Source: Polymorphobacter megasporae (GTDB taxonomy: Bacteria; Pseudomonadota; Alphaproteobacteria; Sphingomonadales; Sphingomonadaceae). Taken from it: a stretch of DNA of 64,000 bases. Location: the NCBI RefSeq assembly GCF_018982885.2, contig NZ_CP081848.1, positions 1,550,001 to 1,614,000 of the forward strand, written 5' to 3'. The translations under genes and the position numbers were made by a program. The notes below the pieces were generated by a model. It did not search any database and was not told the origin of the DNA. It saw nothing but the letters and a program-made list of their open reading frames with translations. Positions 35,746-44,135 of the stretch are shown in pieces; positions within the stretch are counted from its first letter, which is position 1, and each line of letters begins with the position of its first letter.

Positions 35746-36677
35746 CGGAAGGCGAGCCAGTCCATCAGCGCGGTATTGACCGCAAGTATCGGTAAAGCCG
35801 TCATGATCTGCACCTTGATGACCCCGTAGCGGTCGTCGAGCTCGAGCAATGTCGCCGGCACGATGTTGTAGTTCGCCGCCATCGGCGTCATCAGCGTCCC
35901 GCAGAACCCGCTGAGCATCCCAAGCGCGCAAACCGGTGCCGGGTCTCCGCCTAAACCATTGACAAGTATTGGTAATCCGATCGCTGCGGTCATCACGGGA
36001 AAGGCCGCGAAGGCGTTCCCCAGCACCATCGTGAACCCCGCCATCCCGACGGTATAGGCGATCACCGCCGCCAGCCGGGCCCCATGAGGGAGCATCGGTG
36101 CGATCAACCCGCCGACGACAGTCCCGACCCCCGCCAGCGCGAATACCGCTCCCAACGCCGCCAGAGCCTGCGGCAACGCCGCCGCCCAGCCGACAGCGTC
36201 GATCATCGCCCGTCCGCCCTCCAGCGATTCCAGCGGCTTGGGCCGCAACCAGACGATGCAGACGGCGAAAGCGATCACGACGCCGAGGCCAAGTGAGACG
36301 AGCGTGACCTGCTTGGGATCGACCAGTCCGGTCCCTGGCAGGGCGAAGGTACCGATCAAGGCGACCGCTGGAATGATCAGCGCGGCGGCGAACAGCCAGT
36401 TGCCGTAGCGTGCCGCGAACGATTGTTGTGCGGCGATATCAACGGCTTGGCTGCCACGTCCAAGTGCCCCCGTTCCGGCAAGGACCGCCAGCGTGATGAC
36501 GATCACGCCATTGCCGAGGTCGCCGATCCTGTCGCCGCCGAGGAAACTCAGCGCCATCAGCCCCCAGAAGGCGGCATTGCCGATCCGCTTTGGGTTGCTG
36601 CGGTCGCGCAGGCCGAGCACCGCGAAGGCGGCGAACATCGCCCCGGTCAGGGCATAAAGTGCAGGCAGACCAATCAC
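35742..36677 (-). CDS. DUF979 subunit of a putative 5-oxoproline transporter
   Basis: A 311-residue polytopic membrane protein with about nine helices. Blocks such as F-W-G-L-M-A-L-S-F-L-G-G-D-R-I-G-D-L-G-N-G, G-M-A-G-F-T-M-V-L-G-N-A-F-A-A-F-P-V-M-T-A-A-I-G and L-S-G-F-C-G-T-L-M-T-P-M-A-A-N-Y-N are typical of DUF979. DUF979 and DUF969 occur as adjacent pairs and have been annotated as subunits of a 5-oxoproline (pyroglutamate) transporter near 5-oxoprolinase genes. GTG 36677 overlaps the DUF969 stop (GTGA). Confidence 0.88.
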   Translation of the reverse strand: MIGLPALYALTGAMFAAFAVLGLRDRSNPKRIGNAAFWGLMALSFLGGDRIGDLGNGVIVITLAVLAGTGALGRGSQAVDIAAQQSFAARYGNWLFAAALIIPAVALIGTFALPGTGLVDPKQVTLVSLGLGVVIAFAVCIVWLRPKPLESLEGGRAMIDAVGWAAALPQALAALGAVFALAGVGTVVGGLIAPMLPHGARLAAVIAYTVGMAGFTMVLGNAFAAFPVMTAAIGLPILVNGLGGDPAPVCALGMLSGFCGTLMTPMAANYNIVPATLLELDDRYGVIKVQIMTALPILAVNTALMDWLAFR

Positions 36678-37321
36678 TTGAGTGACCGGTCGAAACGCCA
36701 CAGGCGGAAGCCGTGGACCAGCAGCGCCGCCAGCGCGGTCGGTATCGCCCAGACCGACAGCCCGAACGGCGACACGACGATGCCGTTGACCTCGAGAAAC
36801 CCCTTGATCAGCAGGATCGATGCGACCGCGAGGAAGATGTCCTCGCCGAAGAAGACGCTGACATTGTCGGTCGCCGCCGCCATCGCGCGAATCCGTTGGC
36901 GATTCAAATGGGTTAGCGGCCACTTTCGCTCCGCCGCCGCCTCGGCCATCGGCGCGACGAGCGGCCGGATCGTCTGCGCTTGCCCCGCGATCGCGATCAG
37001 GCCGAGCGCCGCGGTGATCTGGCGAAAGACGAAATATACCGTCAGCAGCCGTCCCGGCGTCGCCGCGCCGATCCCAGCGATCAAACCCCGCGCGCGCTCC
37101 TGCAAGCCGTGGCGCTCGAGCAGCCCGATTACCGGCAGGACGACCCAGATCACCGAGACATAACGGTTGGTATTGAACGCCTTACCCAGCGCCGCGACGA
37201 CCGCGAGCGGCGACAGCCCTGCCGCGACTCCGGTCGCCAGCCCCGCCGCGACGACCACCGCGAGCGGGTTGAGCCGCAGCGCGAAGCCGATCACGATCAC
37301 CGCGATCCCGATGAGGATCAT
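36674..37321 (-). CDS. DUF969 subunit of a putative 5-oxoproline transporter
   Basis: A 215-residue membrane protein starting MILIGIAVIVIGFALRLNPL. It has N-R-Y-V-S-V-I-W-V-V-L-P-V-I-G-L-L-E-R-H-G-L, Y-F-V-F-R-Q-I-T-A-A-L-G and A-A-A-T-D-N-V-S-V-F-F-G-E-D-I-F-L-A, all DUF969 hallmarks. About five helices are visible. ATG 37321 overlaps the 5-oxoprolinase stop (ATGA) and its own stop overlaps the DUF979 GTG. The tight coupling to oplAH strongly supports a shared substrate. Confidence 0.88.
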   Translation of the reverse strand: MILIGIAVIVIGFALRLNPLAVVVAAGLATGVAAGLSPLAVVAALGKAFNTNRYVSVIWVVLPVIGLLERHGLQERARGLIAGIGAATPGRLLTVYFVFRQITAALGLIAIAGQAQTIRPLVAPMAEAAAERKWPLTHLNRQRIRAMAAATDNVSVFFGEDIFLAVASILLIKGFLEVNGIVVSPFGLSVWAIPTALAALLVHGFRLWRFDRSLK

Positions 37322-40300
37322 TCCGCCTCTCCGTAACCCCCGCCGCCCGGCGTCGCGACAATGAACACGTCGCCGGGGGCCATGTCGACCGTCGCGGTGC
37401 TGCCGAGGCGTTCGACCGAACCGTCGGCGCGCTCGACGCTGTTCTCGCCCGCGGCTCCCGCACCGCCGCCGGCCAGTCCGAACGGCGGGACGAGGCGGCG
37501 GTTCGACAGGATGCCCGCCGTCGCCGCCTCGCGGAAGCGGATTTGCCGGACAACGCCGTCGCCGCCGCGCCATTCGCCCGCGCCACCCGATCCGCGCCGG
37601 ATCGCGAAGCTGTCGACGAGCACCGGAAAACGGCTTTCGAGGACTTCGGGGTCGGTCAGGCGGCTGTTGGTCATGTGCGTCTGCACCGCGCTCGTGCCCA
37701 CGAACCCCGCTCCCGCCCCCGATCCGCCCGCGATCGTCTCGTAATATTGGTGGCGGGCGTTGCCGAAGGTGAAGTTGTTCATCGTCCCCTGCGCGCCTGC
37801 CATCACGCCAAGCGCGCCGAACAGCGCGTCGGTGATGACTTGGCTGGTTTCGACATTGCCCGCAACGACCGCCGCCGGATACGCCGGATCGAGCATCGAA
37901 CCCGGGGGGACGACAACCTCGATCGCGCGCATGCAGCCGTCGTTCAACGGGATGTCGTCGTCGATCAGGCAGCGGAAGACATACAGCACCGCCGCGCGGA
38001 CGACACTGCGCGGGGCGTTGAAGTTGCTTGGCAGTTGCGCGCTGGTTCCGGTGAAGTCGACCGTCGCCGCGCGCCTTTCCCGGTCGATCCGCACCGCGAC
38101 GCGGACGACCGCGCCGTTGTCCATTGGGTAGTCGAACGCGCCGTCGGCCAGCCCGGCGATCGCGCGGCGCACCGCCTCTTCGGCGTTCGCCATGACAAAG
38201 CGCATGTACGCCTCGACGGTGTCACGCCCAACCTCGGCGCAGAGCGTGCGGAGTTCGCCCGCGCCGCGCGCACAGGCCGCGACCTGTGCCTTGAGGTCGC
38301 CGATATTCTGGTCGGGGTTGCGTGCCGCATAGGCTCCCGAGCCGAGCAGCGCGCGCACCGCGTCCTCGCGGAAGACTCCCGCGTCGACGAGCAGGACGTC
38401 GTCGATCAGCACGCCCTCCTCCTCGACCGAGACGCTGTTCGCCGGCATCGATCCCGGCGGGATGCCGCCGATGTCGGCGTGGTGGCCGCGCGCGGCGACG
38501 AAGAACGCGGGGGCGGGTTCGTCGTCGATGAAGACCGGCATGATGGCGGTGATGTCGGGCAGGTGCGTGCCGCCATTGTACGGGGCGTTGAGCATGACGA
38601 CGTCGCCAGGGCGCAGCCCGTCGCGGCGGCGGCGGACCGCGGCGACGCTCTCGCCCATCGACCCGAGATGGACCGGCATGTGCGGCGCGTTGGCGATCAG
38701 GCTGCCGTCGGCGTCGAACAGCGCGCAGCTGAAGTCGAGGCGCTCCTTGATGTTGACCGACGCCGCGGTCGATTGCAGCGCGACGCCCATCGCCTCGGCG
38801 ATCCCCATGAAGCGATGCGCGAACAGCTCGAGGCGGATCGGATCGACGGTATCACTCGATGCCGCGGACAGTACAACCAACTCGCCGGAGCGGGTCAAGA
38901 TCAGATTGCCCCCGCCGTCGACCTCGGCTCGCCACCCCGGCTCGACGACGGTGGTTGCCGACGCATCGACGATGATCGCGGGGCCGGTCACGACGAAGCC
39001 GACGGGCAACGTCGCCCGGTTGAATAGAGGCGCGGGCGTCTCGGCCATCGTTACCATGATTGGCGTAGGGTCGCCGGCGGGCTCAGGCGTAGCGATATCG
39101 ATCGCCGCAGTCGAGCCGACCGCCTCGACCCGCAACGCGTCGATGACGAGCGGCGCCTCGCTCGCAAAGCCGAACCGCGCCACATGCTGCGCGGCAAAGG
39201 CCTTAGCCATCGCGACGGGATTATCGATCGCGACTTCGAGCGGGGTGTCGGTCCCAGCGTATTTGACGAGCGCGGTGCGGACCAACTCGACCCGGTCGAA
39301 CGTCACCAGCTGGCCGTGAAGCGCAGTCTCGGCGGCGGTGGCAAGCGCGTTGGCGGCGGCCACGATATCGACACCGAGCGGCAAGTCGATAGTTGCCTCG
39401 CGCAGCACCCTGATGTCGGCGAGCCCGATGCCGAGCGCCGACAGGACCCCGGCGTACGGCGAAACCATCACCCGCCCGATGCCGAGTGCGGCGGCGACGA
39501 GGCACGCGTGCTGCCCCGCGGCGCCGCCCATGCACACCAATGTGTAGCCAGCGACGTCGTGCCCGCGCTCGATCGAGACGCTGCGGATCGCGCGCGCCAT
39601 CGTCGCCACCGCAATGTCGACGAACCCCGCCGCGAGCGTCATTGGCGCGATGCCGGTTTCGGCGCCCAGCGCAGCGAACTTCGCGACGACGACATCGCGA
39701 TCGAGCGGTTGATCACCTCCGGGGCCGAACAGCGCCGGGAAATGGTCGGGCTGGAGCTTGCCGAGCAGGACGTTGGCGTCGGTCACCGTCAGCGGGCCGC
39801 CGCCGCGATACGCTGCCGGCCCGGGCACCGCGCCCGCGCTTTCGGGCCCGACGCGGAGCCGCGTCCCGTCCCAGCGGCAGATCGATCCGCCCCCCGCCGC
39901 GACGGTGTCGATCGCCAGCATCGGCACGCGGATGCGGACCCCGGCGACGAGCGCCTCGGTACTGCGTTCGTAGGCTCCAGCGTAATGCGAGACGTCGGTC
40001 GAGGTGCCGCCCATGTCGAAGCCGATCAGGCGGTCGAACCCGGCGGCGCGCGCGGTCGCGACCATGCCGACGATGCCTCCAGCCGGGCCCGACAGGATCG
40101 CGTCCTTGCCGCGGAAGTCGCGCGCCGCGACCAGACCTCCGTTCGACTGCATGAACAGCAGCGGGGTGTCGCCGAGCGCGCCACCGACCTGCTCGACGTA
40201 GCGGCCGAGGATCGGCGACAGATACGCGTCGACCACCGTCGTATCGCCGCGCGGCACGAACTTGATCAGCGCGGCGATGTCGTGGCTCACCGAGACCTGG

Positions 40301-40830
40301 GTGAAGCCGACCGCGCGGGCGATCGCCGCGACCCGCTCCTCGTGCGCGGTAAACCGGTAGCCGTGCATCAGGACGATTGCGATTGCGCGATACCCTGCAC
40401 CAAATGTCGCGCTCAGCGCGGCAAGAGTAGCGGTTCCGTCGAGCGGGCGAAGGACCTCGCCCTCGGCATCGACCCGCTCGTCGATCTCGACGACGCTGTC
40501 GTACAGCGGCTCGGGCAGGACAATCTGGCGGTCGAACAGCCGTGGACGCGCCTGATGGCCGATTCGCAGCGCGTCGCCGAAGCCGCGGGTGATCGCGAGC
40601 ACGACCGGCTCGCCAGCGCGCTCGAGAAGCGCGTTGGTCGCGACCGTCGTCCCCATCCGCACCATGTCGACAGGTTCGTCGCCACGAAGCCGCGCGATGC
40701 CTTCGATCGCGGCATCGGCATAAGCGGATGCGCTCGACAACAGCTTGAGCGTCGCGATGCCGCCATCGGGCCGTCGCGCAACTATGTCGGTGAACGTGCC
40801 GCCGCGATCGATCCAGAAATTCCAGCCCAT
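37318..40830 (-). CDS. oplAH: 5-oxoprolinase (ATP-hydrolysing), full-length HyuA-HyuB fusion
   Basis: A 1170-residue cytoplasmic enzyme that opens 5-oxoproline to glutamate at the cost of ATP. The start F-W-I-D-R-G-G-T-F-T-D-I-V-A and the HyuA block M-G-T-T-V-A-T-N-A-L-L-E-R, then L-S-G-P-A-G-G-I-V-G and D-M-G-G-T-S-T-D-V-S, fill the first half (to about 690). The second half is the HyuB domain, with P-H-M-P-V-H-L-G-S-M-G-E-S-V, N-A-P-Y-N-G-G-T-H-L-P-D and R-G-H-H-A-D-I-G-G. This eukaryote-like fused form is shorter than the roughly 1200-1290 of many relatives but complete at both ends. It heads a minus-strand operon with the two transporter subunits and DUF2891. Confidence 0.92.
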   Translation of the reverse strand: MGWNFWIDRGGTFTDIVARRPDGGIATLKLLSSASAYADAAIEGIARLRGDEPVDMVRMGTTVATNALLERAGEPVVLAITRGFGDALRIGHQARPRLFDRQIVLPEPLYDSVVEIDERVDAEGEVLRPLDGTATLAALSATFGAGYRAIAIVLMHGYRFTAHEERVAAIARAVGFTQVSVSHDIAALIKFVPRGDTTVVDAYLSPILGRYVEQVGGALGDTPLLFMQSNGGLVAARDFRGKDAILSGPAGGIVGMVATARAAGFDRLIGFDMGGTSTDVSHYAGAYERSTEALVAGVRIRVPMLAIDTVAAGGGSICRWDGTRLRVGPESAGAVPGPAAYRGGGPLTVTDANVLLGKLQPDHFPALFGPGGDQPLDRDVVVAKFAALGAETGIAPMTLAAGFVDIAVATMARAIRSVSIERGHDVAGYTLVCMGGAAGQHACLVAAALGIGRVMVSPYAGVLSALGIGLADIRVLREATIDLPLGVDIVAAANALATAAETALHGQLVTFDRVELVRTALVKYAGTDTPLEVAIDNPVAMAKAFAAQHVARFGFASEAPLVIDALRVEAVGSTAAIDIATPEPAGDPTPIMVTMAETPAPLFNRATLPVGFVVTGPAIIVDASATTVVEPGWRAEVDGGGNLILTRSGELVVLSAASSDTVDPIRLELFAHRFMGIAEAMGVALQSTAASVNIKERLDFSCALFDADGSLIANAPHMPVHLGSMGESVAAVRRRRDGLRPGDVVMLNAPYNGGTHLPDITAIMPVFIDDEPAPAFFVAARGHHADIGGIPPGSMPANSVSVEEEGVLIDDVLLVDAGVFREDAVRALLGSGAYAARNPDQNIGDLKAQVAACARGAGELRTLCAEVGRDTVEAYMRFVMANAEEAVRRAIAGLADGAFDYPMDNGAVVRVAVRIDRERRAATVDFTGTSAQLPSNFNAPRSVVRAAVLYVFRCLIDDDIPLNDGCMRAIEVVVPPGSMLDPAYPAAVVAGNVETSQVITDALFGALGVMAGAQGTMNNFTFGNARHQYYETIAGGSGAGAGFVGTSAVQTHMTNSRLTDPEVLESRFPVLVDSFAIRRGSGGAGEWRGGDGVVRQIRFREAATAGILSNRRLVPPFGLAGGGAGAAGENSVERADGSVERLGSTATVDMAPGDVFIVATPGGGGYGEAE

Positions 40831-40885
40831 CGAGCGACCCTAGCTCAACCGCAGGCGGCATAGAACCGCCCGATGTTATCATTCG

Positions 40886-40902
40886 TGCAAGCATATGTTG
40901 CA
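40886..40902. promoter_or_regulatory. TTGCA inverted repeat between oplAH and the TonB receptor
   Basis: TGCAA and TTGCA arms flank a 7-base spacer (GCATATG). Further TTGC/GCAA words follow in the next 80 bases (40921-40975). The cluster sits in the 185-base divergent promoter region, so it may be an operator shared by both transcription units. The regulator is not in the window. Confidence 0.35.
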
Positions 40903-41015
40903 ATTCGGTGACAGGTGTCGTGCAATGATTGCGGTGCAGCAATGACAGTGGCGGGAGGTGTTGCACCGCACGCATGCGGCAATTTACCATGGCTTATCGA
41001 ACAGGGGATTTGTTG

Positions 41016-43886
41016 ATGTCGATTAAGTCGGTGATGCTGAGCGGCGTGATGCTGGTGACGCTGTTCGATGGCGGTGCTGCGCTTGCGCAGGCGGTCGTCG
41101 TCGGCCCGACAGCTGCTGCGACCGAGGCCGCACCGGTCGCCGACGAGATCATCGTTACCGGCTCGCGCATCCGCCGTGATCCGCTCAATCAGGATTCGCC
41201 GGTCGTCGTCCTCGACGCCGCGTCGATCCAGCAGACCGGCCTGTCGTCGATCGCCGACGTCCTCCAGCGCCTGCCGAGTGCGAGCGGCGGCCTCAATTCG
41301 AAGGTCAACAACAGCGGCAACATCGGCAACCCTGCCGATGGCGGCGGCGTCGGGGCCGGCTCGGCCGAAATCGACCTGCGCTATCTCGGGTCAAAGCGGA
41401 CACTGGTCCTCGTCGACGGCGTACGCTTCGTCAACGGCGCCAGCGCCAGCGGCATCCCGTCGACGGTCGACCTTAACACCATCCCGTCGAGCTCGATCGA
41501 GCGCATCGAAGTGCTGCAGTCGGGTCAGTCGCCGCTTTACGGGTCGGACGCGCTCGCGGGCGTGGTCAACATCATCACCAAGTCGACACAGGAAGGGCTG
41601 CAGGCATCGGCGCAGTTCGGCACGTTCCGCCAAGGCGACGGCCATACGCAGGACTATAATGCAAGCTACGGCATCAAGCTGCCGACGACGAGCATCGTCT
41701 TCGGCGGCAGCTATGTGAAGCAGGAGGCGGTTCGCACTGCCAACCGCTCGACCTCGCAGTTTCCGAACCCATTCGAGACCAGCTGCACCGACCCGATCGG
41801 CGGCTGCAGCAGCTCGACCCCAAGCGGCCGTTTCGTCGGCATTCCGGGCACCACCGGCAACGTCACGCTGACGCACCTCCCGATCACGGGCAAGCCGCTG
41901 CTCACCGACTTCAGGCCGTTCACTTCGGCCGATCGGTTCAACTTTGCTCCGCTCAACTATTTCCTGACGCCGTCGGAGCGCTACGGCGGCTGGCTCAGCG
42001 TCAAGCAGGAGCTCGGCGATACCGTCAACCTGCGCGTCAAGGCCGAGTATAACCGGCGCAATTCGCAGAACCAGGCGGCGTTCCTGCCGCTGGTCGTCGG
42101 CCCCGACGCGGGTAACGGGAATCTGCTCGACACGATCACGATCGACGGCACCAACCCGTATAACCCGTTCGGCACGCTGTCGGCGGGCGGCGCGGGCAAT
42201 CCGCCAGCGAATTATTCCACCATTTACCGCCGCCTCGTCGAGAACGGCCAGCGGACCTACACCCAGCACGTCGACACGTTTTCGGGCACGGCGACGCTCG
42301 ATGGCTCGTTCCACCTCGGCGCTCACAAGTGGTACTGGGACGTCAACGCCACCTTTGGGCTGAACGACGCCCACCAGACCTTTACCGGCAATATCAACGC
42401 CGCGAAGCTGGCGCGCGCGCTCGGCCCGGTCGCGCTGTGCACCGCAGATTGCGTCCCCTTCGACCTGTTCGGCGGGGCCGGGTCGGTAACGCCGGCGATG
42501 CTCAACTATATCGGCTTCACCGAGCACGACCGCAGCAACCAGGCGTTGTTCGACTATACCGCCAACGTGTCGGGCGACCTGTTCGATCTGCCCGCCGGAC
42601 CGGTCGGCGTCGCCGCCGGTTACGAGCACCGCTATCAGTACGGCAGCTTCAACCCCGATCCGATCATCGTCGCCGGGCTCGGTGCCGACATTCCGGCCCA
42701 GCCCGCGTCGGGCCATTACAGCACCAACGAGGTCTACGGCGAAATCCGCGTCCCGATCGTCAAGGACGTACCGTTCCTCTACTCGCTCGAGGCCGACGGC
42801 TCGGTCCGCTACGCCGATTATTCGACCGGATTCAACAGCACGACCTACACCGGTACCGGGCTGTGGAAGCCCGTCGCCGACCTGCTGCTCCGTGCCAGCT
42901 ACGCCACCGGTTTCCGCGCGCCGTCGATCGGCGAGTTGTACGGCGCAGCATCACGCAACGACGCGGCGATCAACGATCCGTGCACCAACGTCGCCGGCTC
43001 GCCGTACCAGTCGTCGGCGACGGTCCGCGCGAACTGCACCGCCAACGGCGTGCCCGCGAGCGGCAGCTATGCCGAGCCCAACGGCGGCCAGCTCGGCGTG
43101 CTCACTGGCGGTAATGCCGCGCTTCGGCCGGAGAAGTCGCGCACCTTGTTGTTCGGCGCGGTCTATTCGCCAGGCTGGGCGCGCAACAGCGGCTTCGCCA
43201 GCGTGCTCAGCCTCGAGGGCAATTATTACGATATCCGCGTGAGCAACGCGATCGCGCCGACCGACCCGCAGCTGACCCTCCAGCAGTGCGCGTTCAACGC
43301 CGACCCGCTGAGCTGCGCCGCCATCACCCGGACGCCGAATGGCCTGATCTCGCGGATCAACGCGACGTTGGGCAACATCGGCGGCATCCGCACCCGCGGC
43401 GTCGACCTGACCTTCACCTACCGCTCGCCGAAGACGAATTATGGCGCGTTCGGCCTGTCGCTGACTGGAAACTATCTGCTGAAATATACCGAGACGTTCC
43501 CGTCATCGACCGGCTTCATCACCACGAGCTACCTCGGCACGACGCGCGGCTCGCCCGACCAGTCGTATCCCCACTTCAAGGGGACCGGCGTCGTCGACTG
43601 GATGATCGGCGACATCGATGCGGCGTTCACCGGCCGCTATGTCGATCACGTCACCGAGACCTCGGTCGTCCCGGGGAACCGGCTCGGCGACACCTTCTAC
43701 GGTGATGTCCGCCTGGCGTTCAGCCCGACCGCGCTTCAGCACAAGATCGACTTCACCGTCGGCGTGAACAACGTGTTCAACAAGAACCCGCCCGCCTGCT
43801 ACAGCTGCACCGGCCCCAACTACGACCCGACGACCTACGACGTTCCCGGCCAGTTCGGTTACCTGCGGATCGCCTATCACATGTAG
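41016..43886 (+). CDS. TonB-dependent receptor, large (956 aa)
   Basis: A signal peptide (to about A-A-L-A-Q-A) is followed by a TonB-box-like segment D-E-I-I-V-T-G-S-R-I-R-R, the standard form in sphingomonad/Caulobacter oligopeptide- and glycan-type receptors. The plug has L-A-D-V-type elements (I-A-D-V-L-Q-R-L-P-S-A-S-G-G-L-N), L-R-Y-L-G-S-K-R-T-L-V-L-V-D-G-V-R-F and Y-G-S-D-A-L-A-G-V-V-N-I-I-T. The barrel ends with the aromatic motif Q-F-G-Y-L-R-I-A-Y-H-M. It is divergent from the 5-oxoprolinase operon across 185 bases, so import of pyroglutamyl or gamma-glutamyl compounds is a reasonable hypothesis. GGGGA at 41003-41007 supports ATG 41016; ATG 40989 is an alternative. Confidence 0.9.
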   Translation: MSIKSVMLSGVMLVTLFDGGAALAQAVVVGPTAAATEAAPVADEIIVTGSRIRRDPLNQDSPVVVLDAASIQQTGLSSIADVLQRLPSASGGLNSKVNNSGNIGNPADGGGVGAGSAEIDLRYLGSKRTLVLVDGVRFVNGASASGIPSTVDLNTIPSSSIERIEVLQSGQSPLYGSDALAGVVNIITKSTQEGLQASAQFGTFRQGDGHTQDYNASYGIKLPTTSIVFGGSYVKQEAVRTANRSTSQFPNPFETSCTDPIGGCSSSTPSGRFVGIPGTTGNVTLTHLPITGKPLLTDFRPFTSADRFNFAPLNYFLTPSERYGGWLSVKQELGDTVNLRVKAEYNRRNSQNQAAFLPLVVGPDAGNGNLLDTITIDGTNPYNPFGTLSAGGAGNPPANYSTIYRRLVENGQRTYTQHVDTFSGTATLDGSFHLGAHKWYWDVNATFGLNDAHQTFTGNINAAKLARALGPVALCTADCVPFDLFGGAGSVTPAMLNYIGFTEHDRSNQALFDYTANVSGDLFDLPAGPVGVAAGYEHRYQYGSFNPDPIIVAGLGADIPAQPASGHYSTNEVYGEIRVPIVKDVPFLYSLEADGSVRYADYSTGFNSTTYTGTGLWKPVADLLLRASYATGFRAPSIGELYGAASRNDAAINDPCTNVAGSPYQSSATVRANCTANGVPASGSYAEPNGGQLGVLTGGNAALRPEKSRTLLFGAVYSPGWARNSGFASVLSLEGNYYDIRVSNAIAPTDPQLTLQQCAFNADPLSCAAITRTPNGLISRINATLGNIGGIRTRGVDLTFTYRSPKTNYGAFGLSLTGNYLLKYTETFPSSTGFITTSYLGTTRGSPDQSYPHFKGTGVVDWMIGDIDAAFTGRYVDHVTETSVVPGNRLGDTFYGDVRLAFSPTALQHKIDFTVGVNNVFNKNPPACYSCTGPNYDPTTYDVPGQFGYLRIAYHM

Positions 43887-43900
43887 GGCGACCGCCGCGC

Positions 43901-44100
43901 GCGGGCTCAAAGGTCACATGAAGTTCACGGTATTGGGCATAGAATCGTGTCGCCATGCGGCCCGCACAACAATGGCGCGGGTCGGCACCGGGCGAGACTT
44001 TTTCCCGGCTGCCCCGACGAATGGCTGACAATGAGAAAGAGCGGCCGCCGCCCGGTGGCGACGGGCGAACGCTAGGCGCGGCATCAGGGTGTAGGACAGC
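43901..44100. repeat. Dispersed intergenic repeat, intact copy
   Basis: About 200 bases between the TonB receptor and the peroxidase operon. It starts with GCGGGCTCAAAGGTCACATG then AAGTTCACGG, as at 3354-3490. It ends with ACAATGAGAAAGAGCGGCCG, then CCGGTGGCGAC and GGGTGTAGGACAGCG, as at 3670-3776. Here the two ends lie in one continuous element of low coding potential. Confidence 0.7.
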
Positions 44101-44135
44101 GAATTCGGGCACAGCCGCATCGACTGGCGCGCGTG

